In this document: positions 23,705 to 32,258 of the stretch, one piece after another
Position numbering within the stretch: the first letter of the stretch is position 1
How the letters are laid out: each line of letters starts with the position of its first letter
The notes under the pieces: model-generated
What the model was told of the DNA's origin: nothing
The model's database searches: none
The model's input: only the letters and a program-made list of their open reading frames with translations
Translations under genes and position numbers: made by a program
NCBI RefSeq assembly: GCF_003585925.1
Contig: NZ_NRJH01000029.1
Span: forward strand, 1-42,882
Source of the DNA: Psittacicella melopsittaci
GTDB taxonomy: Bacteria > Pseudomonadota > Gammaproteobacteria > Enterobacterales > Psittacicellaceae
DNA length: 42,882 bases
Direction of reading: 5' to 3'

Positions 23705-24727
23705 ATGCAAGAAAATTATCGTTTAAATAAGCTAAGTAAGCGTTTACGTAGTGAAGTTGGTAAAGCAATCGCCGATTTTAATATGATCGAAGAAGGCGAT
23801 AAAATTATGGTTTGCTTATCAGGGGGTAAGGATTCCTACGCTTTATTAGATATTTTACGTTCATTACAAAAATATGCTCCGGTAAAATTTGAATTACTCG
23901 CGGTAAATCTAGACCAACAACAACCTGGATTTCCTAAAGAAGTTTTACCTAACTACCTCGAATCTATAGGGGTGCCTTATCGTATAGTTAACGAAGACAC
24001 TTATAGTATTGTTAAACGCGTAATTGAAGAAGGGAAAACTACCTGTTCTTTATGTTCACGTTTACGTCGAGGCATTTTATACCGCATTGCCCAAGAAGAA
24101 AAATGTACTAAAATTGCTCTCGGGCATCACCGTGATGATATGGTGGAAACTTTATTTTTAAATATGTTCTTTGCGGGTAAAATGAAATCCATGCCACCTA
24201 AACTCGTAAGTGATAATCAACTCCACACAGTTATACGTCCTTTAGCTTACTGTCGCGAAAAAGACTTAGCTAAATATGCCAAACTAAAAGAGTTTCCGAT
24301 TATTCCTTGTAATCTATGTGGCTCACAACCTAATTTACAAAGAGCAGCCGTAAAACAGCTTCTCCAATCTTGGGATCGTCAGTTCCCTGGACGTATTGAA
24401 ACTATTTTCCGCTCAATGCAAGATATTACTCTATCTCATCTATTAGATAGAGAATTATATGATTTTGCGAGTTTAAGTTCTTTAAGTCAGCAAGAATTTA
24501 ATCCTCATCATAAGGCAAATCAAGCTCCAGTAAATTTACTTGCTTCCAAAGCTAAAAGCGAAGAAAAACCTAAGCGTGAATTTACTGAACAAGAATTAGA
24601 TCAACTGGCTAATGATGAACTTTTTGGTAGTCAAGACTATGACGCCTTAGCTCGTAAAATTCATGATGATCATCACCTTGAAGATGACGATACCGTTATC
24701 AAAGGTTTAAGTATTAAACAACTATAA
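23705..24727 (+). CDS. ttcA: tRNA 2-thiocytidine(32) synthetase TtcA
   Basis: The product has 340 residues (E. coli 311). It is a PP-loop ATPase with SGGKDS (39-44) and Fe-S ligands C114-S-L-C117 plus C202 in [10 protein letters not shown]. It thiolates C32 in certain tRNAs. The N-terminus [39 protein letters not shown] fixes the ATG at 23705 as family-consistent. That ATG has no Shine-Dalgarno and is only 4 nt behind an intrinsic terminator. The C-terminal 60 residues after the conserved core are acidic and variable ([16 protein letters not shown]). Confidence 0.96.
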   Translation: MQENYRLNKLSKRLRSEVGKAIADFNMIEEGDKIMVCLSGGKDSYALLDILRSLQKYAPVKFELLAVNLDQQQPGFPKEVLPNYLESIGVPYRIVNEDTYSIVKRVIEEGKTTCSLCSRLRRGILYRIAQEEKCTKIALGHHRDDMVETLFLNMFFAGKMKSMPPKLVSDNQLHTVIRPLAYCREKDLAKYAKLKEFPIIPCNLCGSQPNLQRAAVKQLLQSWDRQFPGRIETIFRSMQDITLSHLLDRELYDFASLSSLSQQEFNPHHKANQAPVNLLASKAKSEEKPKREFTEQELDQLANDELFGSQDYDALARKIHDDHHLEDDDTVIKGLSIKQL

Positions 24728-24745
24728 TCATAAATTTAAATATTT

Positions 24746-24771
24746 TTGACACCTGACAAAGGGGCTATTAA
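24746..24771 (+). promoter_or_regulatory. Probable trhP promoter
   Basis: TTGACA (24746-24751) is followed by the -10-like TATTAA (24766-24771) at a short 14-bp spacing. The leader of about 70 nt contains a small hairpin CCGC/GCGG before AGGGG and the ATG. Confidence 0.45.
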
Positions 24772-24845
24772 TGCAAGGTAAAACTTGTTAGTCTTGTAAA
24801 CTGCCGCGATTGCGGATTAATGGCTAAATAACTTTAGGGGTAACA

Positions 24846-26324
24846 ATGACTAAATTTGCAAAACCAGAATTATTGAGTCCAGCTGGTTCTCTAAAAAACA
24901 TGCGTTATGCATTTGCTTATGGTGCAGATGCTGTTTACGCAGGACAACCACGTTATTCATTACGCGTAAGAAATAATGAATTTAACTGGGAAACTCTTGA
25001 ACAAGGGATTAATGAAGCACATGCTTTAGGAAAAAAATTCTATGTGGTAGTTAACATAGCGCCACATAATGCTAAATTAAAAACCTTTGTTAAGGATATG
25101 CAACGTGTAGTTGACATGAAACCTGATGCTTTTATTCTTTCAGATCCAGGTTTAATTATGTTAATGCGTGAGCACTTCCCACAAGCAGTTTTACACCTTT
25201 CGGTACAAGCTAATGCCGTAAACTGGGCTTCATGTAAGTTCTGGCATGACTACGGTGTAGAACGTGTAATTCTTTCACGTGAATTAAGTTTAGATGAAAT
25301 CGAAGAGATTCGTCAACATGTTCCTGAATTAGAGTTAGAAGTGTTTGTCCACGGGGCTTTATGTATGGCTTATTCAGGTCGTTGTCTCCTTTCAGGTTAC
25401 ATTAATAAACGTGACCCTAACCAAGGTACTTGTACTAATGCTTGCCGTTGGCAATATGATCTTGCCGAAGGTCAAGAAGATGAATTAGGGCAAATAGTTG
25501 AAAAAGTAGCTGCAGGTAAAACGCACGATGGACGTGAGCAAGATCCAAATGCCCAAGTAATTAACCAAGACCCAGCGAACCTAAATATAGATGTAGCTAA
25601 TGTAGAACCTACTTTAGGTATAGGTGAGCCAACCAATAAAACTTTCTTAATTACTGAGCCACGTCGTCCTGATGAGAAAATGACAGCCTTTGAAGATGAG
25701 CATGGTACTTATATTATGAATAGCCGTGATTTACGTGCAATTCAACACGTACCACGTTTAACGCAAATGGGCGTGCACTCATTAAAAATTGAAGGAAGAA
25801 CTAAGTCTTTCTTCTATTGTGCTCGTACGGCACAAATCTACCGTCAAGCAATTGATGATGCTGCCGAAGGTAAAGAATTTAATCCAGGTTTATTACGTCA
25901 ATTAGATTCTTTAGCTCACCGTGGTTATACTGACGGTTTCTTACAAAGACATACTCACGATCAGTACCAACACTACACTTCAGGTAACTCAACAAGTGAC
26001 TACCAACAATTTGTTGGAGCATTTACAGGAGAGCGTGAAGGTAATTTAGCTTTAGTAGAAGTGAAAAACAAATTTGTGGTGGGAGATATGATTGAAATTA
26101 TGACGCCAAAAGGTAACGTAAGTTTCCGTCTTGATCGTATGTACAACCGTAAATTTGAACCTACAGAAGTAGCACCAGGTGATGGGCACAAAGTGTGGTT
26201 AGAAGTTGATCCTGAAATGGATTTAAACTTTGCTCTAGTTTTACGTTATCTTGAACAAGGATTAGATACTACTGATCCTCACGGTCGTAAAGCTAGTGAA
26301 GCAAAAATTACCCAATTAGCATAA
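24846..26324 (+). CDS. trhP: U32-family tRNA hydroxylation protein TrhP (YegQ)
   Basis: The product has 492 residues (E. coli YegQ 453). The U32 'peptidase' core holds LSPAGSLKNMRYAFAYGADAVYAG. Four Cys for an Fe-S cluster region are C173 (ALCMAYSGRC), C180, C196 and C200 (GTCTNACRW). Later blocks NVEPTLGIGEPTNK and HSLKIEGRTKSFFYCARTAQ match the family. It is needed for 5-hydroxyuridine formation at tRNA position 34, with prephenate-derived chemistry. An insertion of about 28 residues (222-249), rich in Asp, Gln and Asn, is absent from E. coli YegQ as recalled. AGGGG precedes the ATG. Confidence 0.94.
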   Translation: MTKFAKPELLSPAGSLKNMRYAFAYGADAVYAGQPRYSLRVRNNEFNWETLEQGINEAHALGKKFYVVVNIAPHNAKLKTFVKDMQRVVDMKPDAFILSDPGLIMLMREHFPQAVLHLSVQANAVNWASCKFWHDYGVERVILSRELSLDEIEEIRQHVPELELEVFVHGALCMAYSGRCLLSGYINKRDPNQGTCTNACRWQYDLAEGQEDELGQIVEKVAAGKTHDGREQDPNAQVINQDPANLNIDVANVEPTLGIGEPTNKTFLITEPRRPDEKMTAFEDEHGTYIMNSRDLRAIQHVPRLTQMGVHSLKIEGRTKSFFYCARTAQIYRQAIDDAAEGKEFNPGLLRQLDSLAHRGYTDGFLQRHTHDQYQHYTSGNSTSDYQQFVGAFTGEREGNLALVEVKNKFVVGDMIEIMTPKGNVSFRLDRMYNRKFEPTEVAPGDGHKVWLEVDPEMDLNFALVLRYLEQGLDTTDPHGRKASEAKITQLA

Positions 26325-26326
26325 AT

Positions 26327-26360
26327 AAAAAAAGCTAGGACTTGTTCCTAGCTTTTTTTA
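26327..26360. terminator. Bidirectional terminator between trhP and the uracil permease gene
   Basis: The stem AAAGCTAGGA/TCCTAGCTTT (26331-26340 with 26346-26355) has a 5-nt loop and A/T tracts on both sides. Confidence 0.93.
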
Positions 26361-26364
26361 TGGC

Positions 26365-27762
26365 TTATTTTTTCTTTTGTTGTTTTAGATTGCCGTCATC
26401 ATCTTCATTGTCTTCTGGTTGTGGATTTAAACCATCATAAGTTGAGTCTGAAGCTGAGAGGCTAAGTGCTTTACCGTATTCTTGTGGTTGTTGCACTTTA
26501 AAGCGGTAATCATTACCAGGAAGAATTGCATTTAACACAATTCCGCAAATAGCAGCAATTGCTAAGCCTGAAAGGGTAATGTGAGTTTCACCTACATGGA
26601 AGTCTAAACCTTTTTCCGCAAAACCTAAACCTGTTACTAAGATAACAGCAGCAATAATGAGGTTTCTTGATTTAGTTAAGTCAACTTGGTTTTCTACTAC
26701 ATTACGTACCCCGATTGCCGAAATCATACCGTAAAGAATTAACGAAACTCCACCGATAATCGCAGTTGGAATAGAGTTAATTACATCAGAAATAAATGGG
26801 ACAAAGGCAAATACTATCGCAAACATAGCTGCATAGCGAGTCACACGCGGGTCATAAACTTTAGTTAAAGCTAACACCCCTGTGTTTTCCCCATAGGTAG
26901 TACATGCAGGTGCACCAAAGTATGAACCCACCATAGTTGCAGCCGCGTCACCAAATAGAGTACGGTGTAAACCTGGTTTAACAATATAGTTACGGTTTGT
27001 TGTTGCCGATACTGCTGAAATATCACCTATGTGTTCCATAGTAGTAGCAAGAACAATTGGTACTATAGTGATAATTGCCGAAAGATTAAACGTAGCAAAG
27101 TATTCTGTATGTAATGGTAAGTGGAAAGGTTCTAAGTTATCAAAGCGTGAAGTATCCACTAAACCTAAAACTAAAGCAATAAGATAAGAACCAAAAATTC
27201 CTAATAATAATGGGATAATTTTCATCATCCCACGACCCCAAATGGTCGTTACAATAATAATTGCGATAGCTAAGCTAGCTAATGCCCAGTCTGTACTTGC
27301 CATGTTAATTGCTGTAGGGGCTAGAGTTAGACCGATACAGATAACAATTGGACCTGTTACTACAGGTGGGAAAAAGCGCATAATGCGTTTAACGCCAAAA
27401 ACATAAATTAGTACCGCAAAGATAGCGTAAACTATGCCGGCAATAAATACACCCCCCAGAGCCATAGATAAGTGTTCTGGATCTTTATTAGGAGCTACAG
27501 CGGCATAACCTGCTAGGAAAGCAAATGATGAACCTAAGAAAATAGGAACTTTACCCCCAGTAATTAAGTGGAATAACAAGGTACCCACACCCATCATTAG
27601 TAAAGTTGTTGATACATCTAATCCCGTTAAGATAGGTACTAATACAGTTGCCCCGAACATTGCAAAGGTATGTTGTAGACCTAATAGGAATTTTTTACCA
27701 ATTGAAAGATTTTTTATGTCGTATATAGGTTCTTGACCTAAGGAAACTTTTTCTTTTGCCAT
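26365..27762 (-). CDS. uraA: NCS2 uracil:proton symporter
   Basis: The product has 465 residues. It is a 14-helix NCS2 permease. LLGLQHTFAMFGATVLVPILTGLD opens the transport domain. The two proton/substrate Glu positions are in TMEHIGDISA and TTYGENTGVLALTKVYDPRV. GLHRTLFGDA and IGGVSLILYGMISAIGVR are further family blocks. The sequence is closer to the UraA/PyrP uracil branch than to xanthine/urate carriers. It has an extended acidic-basic C-terminus (PEDNEDDDGNLKQQKKK). It is monocistronic and convergent with trhP. Confidence 0.9.
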   Translation of the reverse strand: MAKEKVSLGQEPIYDIKNLSIGKKFLLGLQHTFAMFGATVLVPILTGLDVSTTLLMMGVGTLLFHLITGGKVPIFLGSSFAFLAGYAAVAPNKDPEHLSMALGGVFIAGIVYAIFAVLIYVFGVKRIMRFFPPVVTGPIVICIGLTLAPTAINMASTDWALASLAIAIIIVTTIWGRGMMKIIPLLLGIFGSYLIALVLGLVDTSRFDNLEPFHLPLHTEYFATFNLSAIITIVPIVLATTMEHIGDISAVSATTNRNYIVKPGLHRTLFGDAAATMVGSYFGAPACTTYGENTGVLALTKVYDPRVTRYAAMFAIVFAFVPFISDVINSIPTAIIGGVSLILYGMISAIGVRNVVENQVDLTKSRNLIIAAVILVTGLGFAEKGLDFHVGETHITLSGLAIAAICGIVLNAILPGNDYRFKVQQPQEYGKALSLSASDSTYDGLNPQPEDNEDDDGNLKQQKKK

Positions 27763-27925
27763 GATGTATTTAATTCTCTTCAGTTTTCAAAATGCAAATT
27801 GCCTAGATTATACACGAAAATATTTTTATGTAAAGCGATAAAAATAAAAATTTTTTCCTTAGTCCCTAAATTAGGGAAAAAATATTATTTTTATTCCCTA
27901 GAATAAAGTAAGGAATTAAGAGCCC

Positions 27926-27953
27926 AAAAAAAGAAGAGCATCTAGCTCTTCTT
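27926..27953 (-). terminator. Terminator of oppA (copy 1)
   Basis: The perfect 9-bp stem AAGAAGAGC/GCTCTTCTT (27931-27939 with 27945-27953) is followed by TTTTT on the minus strand. Confidence 0.92.
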
Positions 27954-27998
27954 CTCTGTATTTACGAGAATTTAACTCGTTACAAGGATAATCTTGGA

Positions 27999-29639
27999 TT
28001 ATTTTGCTGCAGCTTTATCTGCAATAATGTAGTAGTCACGATAGAAACGTTCTTCATTTTTCTCATTATAGCCACCTAGAGCTGGAGAAACTAACGCATA
28101 GATAGAACCCCAGTTAAATGGAATTGTACCTTGGTCGTTTTGTAATACTTTATTTGCTTGCGCATAAAGTTCAGCACGTTTTTGTGCATTTAGCTCTTGG
28201 TTAGCTAGGTTCACGTATTTATCGTATTCTTGGTTACAGTAGCCACCGTAGTTAGCTCCATTACCACAAGTTAAGATATTATAGAAGGTTGAAGCTTGGT
28301 CATAGTCAGCTCCCCAACCGTTATAACGGAGTTGGTAATCTCCAGTTTTAACTTTATCTAGGTAAGATTTCCATTCAGATTGAGAGCCAGTTAATCGTAC
28401 TAAACCATCTGAACCACGGTTATATTGACTTTGTAATGCCACAAACACACGTTGAATAGTTCTACCTGAGTAGTAAGAAAGTTCAACACGCAGAGGATTA
28501 TCTTTAGTATAACCAGCTTCGGTTAAGAGGCGTTTTGCTTCTGCTTGACGCTCAGCTAGAGGTTTATCCCAATAGTCTGCTTGCGTTGCAAGTTGACCAT
28601 CTTGCACATAGGTTGGCACAAAAATCGAAGTTGGTGTCCCTGCTGCATAGATGCGTTCAACAATAAATTTGTTATCTGTAAGTAGAGCTAAAGCACGACG
28701 TACACGTACATCTTGGAGCGGTTCGTATTTTTGGTTAAAGTCAATAAATCCAGTTGCTAAACGTGGAGAATCACGAACTTCTTGTGGTCTTTCTTTAAGA
28801 ATTTGATCTTTTAATTGAGGTGGAATACCTGTATAGAGGAGTTCACCAGTAGTATATTGATAATAAGCGGTATTAGGGTCGAGGATGAAAACAAATCGTA
28901 AATCAGTTAGAGTTACGTTTTTAGCATCCCAGTAAGAATCTACTTTAGTTAGAGTGATTTCATCGTTAACCGCATAGCGTACGAGTTTGTAAGGTCCATT
29001 ACCTACAATGTTTTCTGGACGTACCCATGCATCACCATATTTTTCAATCAGATCTTGACGAACTGGAGCAAGAACCTGGTAAGATAAAACCTGTACTAAC
29101 CAAGGTGTTGGTTTAGTTAGTTTTACTTCTAAAGTAAAGTCATCTAAAGCTTTTACCCCTAAAGCAGAAGGAGGGAGTTGACCGTTAGCTACTTCGGCAG
29201 CATTAACCACATTAGCGTTATTAGCTAAATAGTCACCATAGGTAGAGGCGTTACTTGGATCAGATAATCTTTGCCATGAATAAACAAAGTCAGCAGCGGT
29301 TACTGGTTTACCATCTTGCCAAGTTGCATCTTTGCGTAGATAGAAAGTCCAAGTTAAGCCGTCTGATGACTCAACTGCACGTTCGGCAGCCACAGGAATA
29401 TAATCACCATTTGGTCCCTGGCGATAGAGGGTATCAAAGATAGCTCGTGCTACTTGTGAAGAAGTATTATCTGAAAATTTACCTGGATCGATAGTATCTG
29501 GGAAGCTTCCTAGGTTAACATTTAGTTTTTGTTCGGCAGCAAGTTTTACATCTGCTGGAGGAGCGGCAAAGCTGGTTGGAGAATAGACAAAGCTACCTGC
29601 TAAAGAGATAGCTAAAGCTAAAGAGGTTAATTTTTTCAT
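27999..29639 (-). CDS. oppA: Periplasmic oligopeptide-binding protein, copy 1
   Basis: The product has 546 residues. The signal peptide ends at about SFA|APP (residue 25). It is an SBP_bac_5 protein with the family motif WTFYLRKDATWQDGKPVTAADFVYSWQRLSDP and the later IVGNGPYKLVRYAVNDEITL. It captures oligopeptides for an Opp-type ABC importer. Closest known type is OppA by size and motifs. No oppBCDF genes are adjacent. AAGGA precedes the ATG. It is about half identical by eye to the second copy at 30541-32151, separated by a 900-bp structured spacer. Confidence 0.93.
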   Translation of the reverse strand: MKKLTSLALAISLAGSFVYSPTSFAAPPADVKLAAEQKLNVNLGSFPDTIDPGKFSDNTSSQVARAIFDTLYRQGPNGDYIPVAAERAVESSDGLTWTFYLRKDATWQDGKPVTAADFVYSWQRLSDPSNASTYGDYLANNANVVNAAEVANGQLPPSALGVKALDDFTLEVKLTKPTPWLVQVLSYQVLAPVRQDLIEKYGDAWVRPENIVGNGPYKLVRYAVNDEITLTKVDSYWDAKNVTLTDLRFVFILDPNTAYYQYTTGELLYTGIPPQLKDQILKERPQEVRDSPRLATGFIDFNQKYEPLQDVRVRRALALLTDNKFIVERIYAAGTPTSIFVPTYVQDGQLATQADYWDKPLAERQAEAKRLLTEAGYTKDNPLRVELSYYSGRTIQRVFVALQSQYNRGSDGLVRLTGSQSEWKSYLDKVKTGDYQLRYNGWGADYDQASTFYNILTCGNGANYGGYCNQEYDKYVNLANQELNAQKRAELYAQANKVLQNDQGTIPFNWGSIYALVSPALGGYNEKNEERFYRDYYIIADKAAAK

Positions 29640-29745
29640 TATAAATCCTTAAAAGCAAAGTTATTTAATCTCTAATTTCTAATTTTATTTTTACTTTTAA
29701 AAAGCAAATTAAAACTAAAAACTTTACACTAATCTTAAAATTTAT

Positions 29746-29815
29746 AAAAAAAAGGCTCTAAAAGTTTATTAATAAAGATAACAACGTCAAATGTATTAAC
29801 AGAACTTTTAAAGCC
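29746..29815 (-). terminator. Terminator-like hairpin upstream of oppA copy 1
   Basis: On the minus strand GGCTTTAAAAGTT (29803-29815) pairs with AACTTTTAGAGCC (29754-29766), followed by TTTTTTTT. The loop is long (36 nt). It would end a transcript arising inside the oppA-oppA spacer, or act as an oppA leader attenuator. Confidence 0.6.
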
Positions 29816-29986
29816 GAGGTATTAATATTAGTTGTTCTTAAATTTATTTGCTCAAGAGCAAATGAGTTTAAGAATAATTGATACTTATGGAGAAAATTTA
29901 TGCTTGGAAGAAATCACAAGAATAAATATAGAATATATCTTAAGCGATATTTTATTAGTTTAGTAGTTTAGCAATAAAAGACTCAT

Positions 29987-30018
29987 TACATCTAGCGCCC
30001 CAGGGCGTTGGTTGTAAC
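29987..30018. other. Strong GC-rich hairpin in the oppA spacer
   Basis: TTACA...AGCGCC and GGCGTT...TGTAA form an almost continuous stem of about 14 pairs with a CCAG loop region. It stands out in an otherwise AT-rich spacer and has no adjacent T tract. Confidence 0.6.
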
Positions 30019-30230
30019 AAAACTTTTATTTTGATCCCTAAAGCAAGAGTTCAAATAAAAAATATAAAATATTTTTTATTTTCCTCTTCTGAGGAACCTG
30101 TTACCAACTTGAAGCTAGTATTTTTAACTCTTGAAGAACTAAATTTAAAAGCTAAAGTAAGTAACTTTTTTAGTAGTATATAATTTTTCTTAGTATCTAG
30201 CAGTTTTGTACTTAGGTTGTTTTTAAATGC

Positions 30231-30300
30231 CTTGTAATCTAGGGGGGGAGTAAAGTTTTTGCTAGAAATAGGAAAAACAATACATTCCCTAGACTACAAG
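30231..30300. other. Long-range inverted repeat in the oppA spacer
   Basis: CTTGTAATCTAGGG (30231-30244) and CCCTAGACTACAAG (30287-30300) pair at 13 of 14 positions across a 42-nt loop that includes a G7 run. Confidence 0.65.
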
Positions 30301-30328
30301 ATAACATTAAGGAGAATATAAAACAATT

Positions 30329-30369
30329 GCTAATGTGAACTATTTGCTTATATGCTAATGTGGACTATT
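30329..30369. repeat. 16-bp direct repeat, 25-bp period
   Basis: GCTAATGTGAACTATT (30329-30344) and GCTAATGTGGACTATT (30354-30369) differ at one position. It could be a paired binding site. Confidence 0.7.
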
Positions 30370-30490
30370 CCCCTGTTTATTTTATTGTATATTATTTTTT
30401 TCCTAAAAAAAAGACTTATTTTTGGAAAAAATACAGAAAATTTAATTTAGTTTGAAAAAGTTGTCACCAGTCACATTTTTTTGGCTTTTC

Positions 30491-30508
30491 TTGATCACTA
30501 GTGATCAA
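30491..30508. other. Perfect 18-bp palindrome after oppA copy 2
   Basis: TTGATCACTAGTGATCAA lies 33 bp beyond the stop codon of oppA copy 2, within a larger imperfect stem (GGCT...AGCC). The flanks lack a minus-strand T tract, so a simple terminator for oppA copy 2 is not clear. Confidence 0.6.
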
Positions 30509-30540
30509 TTAAGAACAGCCTTTTGGTACCCCTTGCTTAT

Positions 30541-32151
30541 TTAAGGCTGTGCTTTGCCAAGAATATAGAAGTCTCGGAAGTACTGTAACGGTAAATAAGG
30601 ATTATAACCGCCAAGTTGTGGTGATTTTAAGGTAACATTTTCCATCCAATAGAGAGGTAAAATAGCAGCATCTTCTTGCAACATGCTATTAGCTTGAGCA
30701 TACATTTGCTGTCTAGTGTCATTGTCAACTGTGTGTTCTGCTATTTCTAAGAGGGCATCATAGTTGGCATTACAATATCTAGCGTAGTTTGACGGGGATT
30801 TACATGCTCTTAAGCCAAAAAAGTTAGAAACATGATCATAATCGGCAGCCCAGCCATTTAAAGACGCTTCAAATTTACCTGCTTTAATTTCACTTAAAAA
30901 AGTTTTCCATTCAGTAATTTGTCCTTTAACCTGAATCATGCCATCAGAATTTTTTGCCCACATTTGTTGTAAAGCAACAAAAACAGCACGTTCATTGCGG
31001 CTATTGGAGTAGCTTAAAGTAAAGGTTAGAGGTTTTTGCGGACTATAACCTGCTTGGGCTAAGAGTTCTTTAGCCTCTTGATATTTAGTTTTACTTGGAG
31101 CGGTAAAATATTTTGCTTGTTCTTGGGCTTGCCCATCTTGTAAATCGGTAGGAGCAAAAATAGTTGTAGCTCGCGTGCCTGGGACTATATTTCGGCTCAG
31201 ATAATTATTATCGGTTAATAAAGCCAAAGCATAGCGGACATCGCGGTCTTTAAATATTTCCATATTAAGGTTGACATAATAGGTTGCATTTAAAGGAGTC
31301 ATATAGACTTGATCAGGGCGTTCGGCAAGCACTTGACGTTGTATAGCTTTAAAAACATTAGTGGTTAATAGTTCGCCTGTAAGATAACGATAATAGGCTA
31401 TACGCTCATCAGTAAAAATAGCCTTAGCTTGCGTGAGATAAATATTTTTGGCATCCCAATAGCCATCCCATTTTTGGTAGAGAATTTGATCATTAGGGCT
31501 ATAGGTTACAAGCTTATACGGACCATTGCCAACTATATACTCAGGTTGAGTCCATTGAGCACCATATTTTTCGATTAGGTCTTGGCGCACAGGAGCCAGA
31601 GCTATACCAGCAATAATTTGCATTACCCAAGGTGTAGGTTGATATAAATTGATTTCAATGGTGTGGTCATCGAGAGCTTTTACTCCCAGTTTATCAACCT
31701 CAAGCATGCGTTGATAGACTCCGTCTGCATTAACCACGTGCATATTCACAAAAGCATTAGCAAAGATCGACGTACTATTGTGATCGGCTAATCTATGCCA
31801 AGCATAAATAAAATCATGGGCAGTAACGGGTTTACCGTCTTGCCATGTTGCTTCTGGACGTAAGTAAAAAGTCCAAGTGAGCTGATCATCACTTACTTTA
31901 TAAGCTCGGGCTGCTGCGGGAATAAAATCGCCAGTAGGTCCCAAACGATATAAAGTATCAAAAATAGGTATAGTTGCTCGTAAGGAAATAGCATCACTTA
32001 CAAGATTCGGATCTAAGGTTTCTGGAAAATACCTTAAATTAAAAGTGTATTCTTGCTGGGGAGCAAGTAAAGTTCCAGGGCGCAAAACGACTGCCTGGCT
32101 CGTAGTTACGAGTAAAAGTGTAGTAAAAGTTAAAATTCTTTTCAAAAGCAT
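30541..32151 (-). CDS. Periplasmic oligopeptide-binding protein, copy 2
   Basis: The product has 536 residues. The signal peptide ends near SQA|VVL (residue 20). SBP_bac_5 motifs are LTWTFYLRPEATWQDGKPVTAHDFIYAWHRL and YIVGNGPYKLVTYSPNDQILYQ. It aligns along its whole length with copy 1 but has a distinct ligand-lobe sequence, so its peptide preference may differ. A Cys pair in LRACKSPSNYARYCNANYD matches LTCGNGANYGGYCNQEYD of copy 1 and is probably a disulphide. It is divergent from dld across about 107 bp. Confidence 0.92.
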   Translation of the reverse strand: MLLKRILTFTTLLLVTTSQAVVLRPGTLLAPQQEYTFNLRYFPETLDPNLVSDAISLRATIPIFDTLYRLGPTGDFIPAAARAYKVSDDQLTWTFYLRPEATWQDGKPVTAHDFIYAWHRLADHNSTSIFANAFVNMHVVNADGVYQRMLEVDKLGVKALDDHTIEINLYQPTPWVMQIIAGIALAPVRQDLIEKYGAQWTQPEYIVGNGPYKLVTYSPNDQILYQKWDGYWDAKNIYLTQAKAIFTDERIAYYRYLTGELLTTNVFKAIQRQVLAERPDQVYMTPLNATYYVNLNMEIFKDRDVRYALALLTDNNYLSRNIVPGTRATTIFAPTDLQDGQAQEQAKYFTAPSKTKYQEAKELLAQAGYSPQKPLTFTLSYSNSRNERAVFVALQQMWAKNSDGMIQVKGQITEWKTFLSEIKAGKFEASLNGWAADYDHVSNFFGLRACKSPSNYARYCNANYDALLEIAEHTVDNDTRQQMYAQANSMLQEDAAILPLYWMENVTLKSPQLGGYNPYLPLQYFRDFYILGKAQP

Positions 32152-32258
32152 ATAAAAATTATTATATATTTTTTCTTTTTAGTTTAATATAATATTACGA
32201 ATACATTAATTTGTATTTATTATAATTTCATTTAGGTTAGAAAAAAGGAACCGGCACA
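32152..32258. promoter_or_regulatory. Divergent promoter region of oppA copy 2 and dld
   Basis: The AT-rich spacer has TATAAT at 32188-32193 and 32221-32226 on the plus strand. AAGGAA precedes the dld ATG. No clear operator palindrome was seen. Confidence 0.5.

Larger units (their letters stand above)
29640..30540. other. 900-bp non-coding region between two oppA genes, rich in hairpins
   Basis: No convincing gene is seen. Structures are: a minus-strand terminator-like hairpin (29754-29815), hairpins at 29835-29874, 29987-30018, 30081-30096 and 30231-30300, a direct repeat (30329-30369) and an 18-bp palindrome (30491-30508). Several -10-like TATAAT boxes occur, including one on the plus strand around 30178. 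The region is long enough for one or more small RNAs. Confidence 0.6.

Noticed and set aside
27841..27900. Hairpin CCCTAA/TTAGGG upstream of the uracil permease gene as a riboswitch
   Set aside because: It has only a short stem and no second helix or conserved core of a known purine or pyrimidine sensor.
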